NCBI GenBank assembly: GCA_020171895.1
Contig: JAIVAN010000009.1
Coordinates: 186,001-250,000 of the forward strand
DNA length: 64,000 bases
Source: Bacillus timonensis
Lineage (GTDB): Bacteria > Bacillota > Bacilli > Bacillales > Bacillaceae_L
Direction: 5' to 3'
How positions within the stretch are numbered: position 1 is the stretch's first letter; each line of letters begins with the position of its first letter. Position numbers and translations under genes: made by a program. Shown piece after piece: positions 63,474 to 64,000 of the stretch. Below the pieces are notes generated by a model that ran no database searches, had not been told where the DNA came from, and was given only the letters and a program-made list of their open reading frames with translations.

Positions 63474-64000
63474 CTATAAGGTTACGATTTTTGTTGGTAC
63501 TTTAGGATCTGTATCAAATAATTCAAACTGTTCTCCAACTACTACGCCTTTACTTGCTAACGTTTGAGTCACAGTCATTTTCGCTAAATCTTTCATATTG
63601 TTATCCTGACTTAAGTGAGCTAAATAAATGCGTTTTGTCCGATCCCCTATCACATCTGTCATCGCTAGAGCAGCGTCTTCGTTTGAAACATGCCCCTCAT
63701 CTCCTAAGATGCGGCGCTTTATATTCCAAGGATAGTGTCCCATTCTAAGCATTTCAACATCATGATTACTTTCAAATACATACACATCGGCATTTTTTAT
63801 TGTTCCCTTCATTCGGTCACTTACATAGCCTGTATCAGTAATGACAACAATCTTCTTACCATCCTTATGAAAAATATAAAACATTGGCTCTGCTGCATCA
63901 TGTGATACGCCAAATGATTCGACATCTAAGCTGCCAAAGCTTTTTGTTGTCTCCATATTAAAGATGAACTTTTGATCTAATGGGACCTCACCAATATTCT
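63474..64000 (-). CDS. walJ: Metallo-beta-lactamase fold protein WalJ (YycJ), partial
   Basis: The frame is open through the window edge; residues [13 protein letters not shown] precede the first internal Met, so the true start is outside. The visible part has [37 protein letters not shown] and [11 protein letters not shown], which are the C-terminal metal-ligand motifs of the WalJ/YycJ family. It is linked to the walRK wall-stress regulon. It lies upstream of htrC, as in other Bacilli. Confidence 0.9.
   Translation of the reverse strand, partial: NIGEVPLDQKFIFNMETTKSFGSLDVESFGVSHDAAEPMFYIFHKDGKKIVVITDTGYVSDRMKGTIKNADVYVFESNHDVEMLRMGHYPWNIKRRILGDEGHVSNEDAALAMTDVIGDRTKRIYLAHLSQDNNMKDLAKMTVTQTLASKGVVVGEQFELFDTDPKVPTKIVTL

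Overview
The window is a low-GC Bacillaceae chromosome segment (Bacillus or a close relative). The right end carries the order walJ(yycJ)-htrC-yyzF-rlmH that follows the walRK operon in Bacillus. An SNF2 helicase close to a tyrosine-kinase exopolysaccharide locus recalls the ywqA-ywqC-ywqD area of B. subtilis, and most starts have strong Gram-positive Shine-Dalgarno sequences. No rRNA, tRNA or CRISPR array was seen.

Layout. (1) 1-2291, plus strand: the end of a polysaccharide flippase, a LicD-family phosphotransferase and a TagD-like cytidylyltransferase. (2) 17794-2389, minus strand: a long exopolysaccharide cluster. It has a chain-length modulator, a BY-kinase, ManC, GtaB, a priming sugar transferase, a flippase, the complete dTDP-rhamnose set (rfbA, C, B, D), WecG/TagA and GT2 glycosyltransferases, an acetyltransferase, a SinR-like regulator, a Wzy polymerase and an NAD-dependent oxidoreductase. 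A promoter beside the SinR-like gene is flanked by two SinR-type palindromes. (3) 18766-29919: housekeeping and accessory genes (RluF, YdeI-like, nucleotidyltransferase, SWIM-SNF2, radical SAM, aldo/keto reductase, CHASE4-GGDEF-EAL, VOC). (4) 30084-30960: gene debris (SDR stub, frameshifted TipA-type regulator, remnant of a membrane gene). (5) 31115-42006: a Gram-positive pel locus whose PelD is fused to a UDP-sugar epimerase, followed by CotH, VTC and DUF4956 genes. (6) 42100-45480: a decayed quinone-reductase copy, a fluoride-type CLC, a flavodoxin-fold reductase and a CBO0543-type membrane protein.

(7) 45581-61246: the most notable part, a roughly 15.7 kb element resembling staphylococcal SCC. 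It is inserted at the last codons of rlmH. The far end carries a second copy of the rlmH tail (GEPYHK plus stop in both), and short inverted repeats lie just inside both ends. The core has a large serine recombinase, an overlapping resolvase-like paralogue that has lost its catalytic residues, a DUF927 (Cch-like) helicase and a short RadC. Cargo looks like defence: a PvuRts1I/AbaSI-like modification-dependent nuclease paired with a RES-domain protein, a lone DRT/UG-type reverse transcriptase, a candidate type I toxin-antitoxin pair, and a single-chain type IIG-like restriction-modification protein next to the rlmH junction.

(8) 61226-64000: rlmH, yyzF, htrC and the end of walJ, with DnaA-box clusters on both sides of yyzF.

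How the parts may work together (inference): the SinR-like protein and c-di-GMP (CHASE4-GGDEF-EAL, PelD I-site) would control two exopolysaccharides, one rhamnose/mannose type and one Pel type, while the SCC-like island supplies anti-phage functions. All assignments come from reading motifs; no database search was run.
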